Source of the DNA: DASXPG01 sp035559335
Lineage (GTDB): Bacteria; Gemmatimonadota; Gemmatimonadetes; Gemmatimonadales; JACORV01
Assembly: GCA_035559335.1 (NCBI GenBank)
Contig: DATMBH010000071.1
Coordinates: forward strand, 1 to 5,353
Direction: 5' to 3'
Length of the DNA stretch: 5,353 nucleotides
The notes below the pieces were generated by a model. That model was not told the DNA's origin. It did not search any database and saw nothing but the letters and a program-made list of their open reading frames with translations. Below are positions 4,321 to 5,353 of the stretch, in pieces. Each line of letters opens with the position of its first letter. The first letter of the stretch is position 1. The position numbers were made by a program, and so were the translations under genes.

Positions 4321-5353
4321 CCACACTATGCCGGCCGTTCTTCGCGGCGACGAGCAGCGTTGTGCCGCTGCCAGCGAACGGGTCGAGGACCGTGGCGGGG
4401 ATCGTTTCCTCGACCCCGCAGGGGCAGGTCGGGCGCCAGCCGATCGTTGCTCGGCCCCCGCCGCCGTACGAACGCTCGTCGTAAGCGGCGACTTCGTCGG
4501 GGTTCACGCCACGGTCGAAATGAGACTTCCGATCCGTGCGGCCTGCTTTGTCATCGCGGACACGGATGTTGAACGCGTACTCCGACTTGCCTTCCACGAC
4601 CCGCTCCCACGGCGCGCCGCACTGCGGGCAGCAGCCCTTCTCTGAGGTGCCTGCCAACACGCAGGGCAGGACGAGCGCCTGCGGGAAGACCGCGAAGTGG
4701 GACAGCCACTCGTCCGACCGACCGCAGCGGCACACTTTCTTCGGCAGTGCATCGCCGTCGCGGGGCGCGTCCGCCAGCATCTCGTATTCGCGGCCGTCAT
4801 AGACGCGCTTGCACACCCGGCACATCTCGTAGTCGAACGGCTCGGGGTTGATGGCCCACACGTCGCGCACGTTGCGACCGAGGGGATGGAAGGCGTTGGG
4901 CTCGCCGGGCTCCGGGGCTTGGCGGCGACCACCAAAGTGCGGATTGTCCGCAGTTTTCTGCCGGACCCGGAGCCCTAATGTCGCCTGGTTGATCCGCATG
5001 ATCGAGGATTCGGCGATCGGTTCCCTGATCGCGTCCATGTCGACAAAGTACCGCTCGCTTTTCGCGAGCAGGAACACCATTTCGGACGCGCGTGTGGGCC
5101 GATCGTCCACCGATTCAGGCATGACGCTGCCGGAGTAGCCCGGGAGGAACGAAATCCCCTTCGCCCACGTGATCGCGGAGCGCAGCCACCACCCGTCGGC
5201 TTGTAGCGCGAAAGCCACGCGCCAGGGTGTGCCTATAAGATCCTTTGGCTTCAGGCCGTCAGGGGTTGGTGGTCGCATATCGTGCGCCCGGGCGGTTGCG
5301 TACTTGTGTCGGTCGTCGTCGTAGAATGACCGCATCCCCGATGCGTACGAGTC
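4103..5353 (-). CDS. Partial beta-class N4-cytosine/N6-adenine DNA methyltransferase
   Basis: The frame is open to the right edge, so the N-terminus is missing; 416 residues are visible. It opens with DSYASG, typical of a GDSYAG-like segment of this family, so the ATG at 5333-5335 is probably internal. Next come LKPKDLIGTPWRVAFALQADGWWLRS, given here as positions about 5209-5260 with key residues Pro, Trp, Arg and Gly-Trp-Trp, then MPESVDDRPTRASE and FLLAKSERYF, all characteristic of N6_N4 methyltransferases. The SAM-binding motif DPFAGSGTT (4358-4384) is near the C-terminus, as in the beta class; the catalytic S/DPPY motif should lie outside the window. Between them are two cysteine clusters (CRVC with CRCG; CCPQCG with CPCG) that probably bind zinc in the target-recognition region. 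No restriction enzyme is seen beside it, so it may be an orphan, self-protecting methylase. The last 40 residues are overprinted by the nuclease start. Confidence 0.92.
   Translation of the reverse strand, partial: DSYASGMRSFYDDDRHKYATARAHDMRPPTPDGLKPKDLIGTPWRVAFALQADGWWLRSAITWAKGISFLPGYSGSVMPESVDDRPTRASEMVFLLAKSERYFVDMDAIREPIAESSIMRINQATLGLRVRQKTADNPHFGGRRQAPEPGEPNAFHPLGRNVRDVWAINPEPFDYEMCRVCKRVYDGREYEMLADAPRDGDALPKKVCRCGRSDEWLSHFAVFPQALVLPCVLAGTSEKGCCPQCGAPWERVVEGKSEYAFNIRVRDDKAGRTDRKSHFDRGVNPDEVAAYDERSYGGGGRATIGWRPTCPCGVEETIPATVLDPFAGSGTTLLVAAKNGRHSVGVELQNDYIPLIQKRLEPLETDLIHPAKVVIVECPTTDTTERRYTTGDALPATSPLSPGEKTECTARGDATG

Noticed and set aside
4103..5353. Complete restriction-modification system
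   Set aside because: The only nuclease nearby is an endonuclease VII-type structure-cutting enzyme, not a typical restriction enzyme. The methyltransferase is better seen as an orphan, although sequence beyond the right edge is unknown.

Overview
The window is high-GC and gene-dense. It looks like part of a tailed-phage or prophage genome, or a metagenomic relative. The strongest phage marker is an endonuclease VII-type HNH nuclease. It sits in a tightly packed, same-strand run with a DNA methyltransferase, a GNAT-like protein and a HerA/FtsK-type ATPase. Strong Shine-Dalgarno sites (a perfect AAGGAGGT before one gene) point to a bacterial host. The host genus cannot be told from this sequence.

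Layout: a + strand reading frame enters from the left edge (3-524). It has a proline-rich stretch and an unrecognised C-terminal domain, and it meets the minus-strand genes tail to tail with overlapping TAG stops. All other genes are on the minus strand, read right to left: a beta-class N4/N6 DNA methyltransferase cut by the right edge (4103-5353); an endonuclease VII-family nuclease (3660-4223) overlapping the methyltransferase by 121 nt; a small GNAT-like, possibly Mom-related protein (3242-3691) overlapping the nuclease by 32 nt; a HerA-like ATPase with two repeated C-terminal winged-helix-like modules (1454-3208); a 387-nt intergenic region with several inverted repeats; and a small protein with a metzincin-type HExxHxxGxxH motif (521-1066).

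How they may work together: methyltransferase, GNAT-like protein and ATPase look like one transcription unit. The methyltransferase, and perhaps the GNAT protein, would modify DNA bases. The ATPase would move or remodel DNA. Endonuclease VII relatives cut branched DNA or act as free-standing mobile nucleases. This grouping is inference.

The most interesting signal is evolutionary. The methyltransferase and the nuclease carry the same C-terminal peptide (RL..LETDLIHP..V..V), 512 nt apart. The core amino acids are identical, but nearly every codon differs synonymously: AT-leaning in the methyltransferase copy, GC-ending in the nuclease copy. A local GC dip covers the methyltransferase 3' end and the nuclease 5' end. 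Together these suggest that the nuclease gene arrived with a foreign methyltransferase tail, and that the resident tail was left as the nuclease's new C-terminus.
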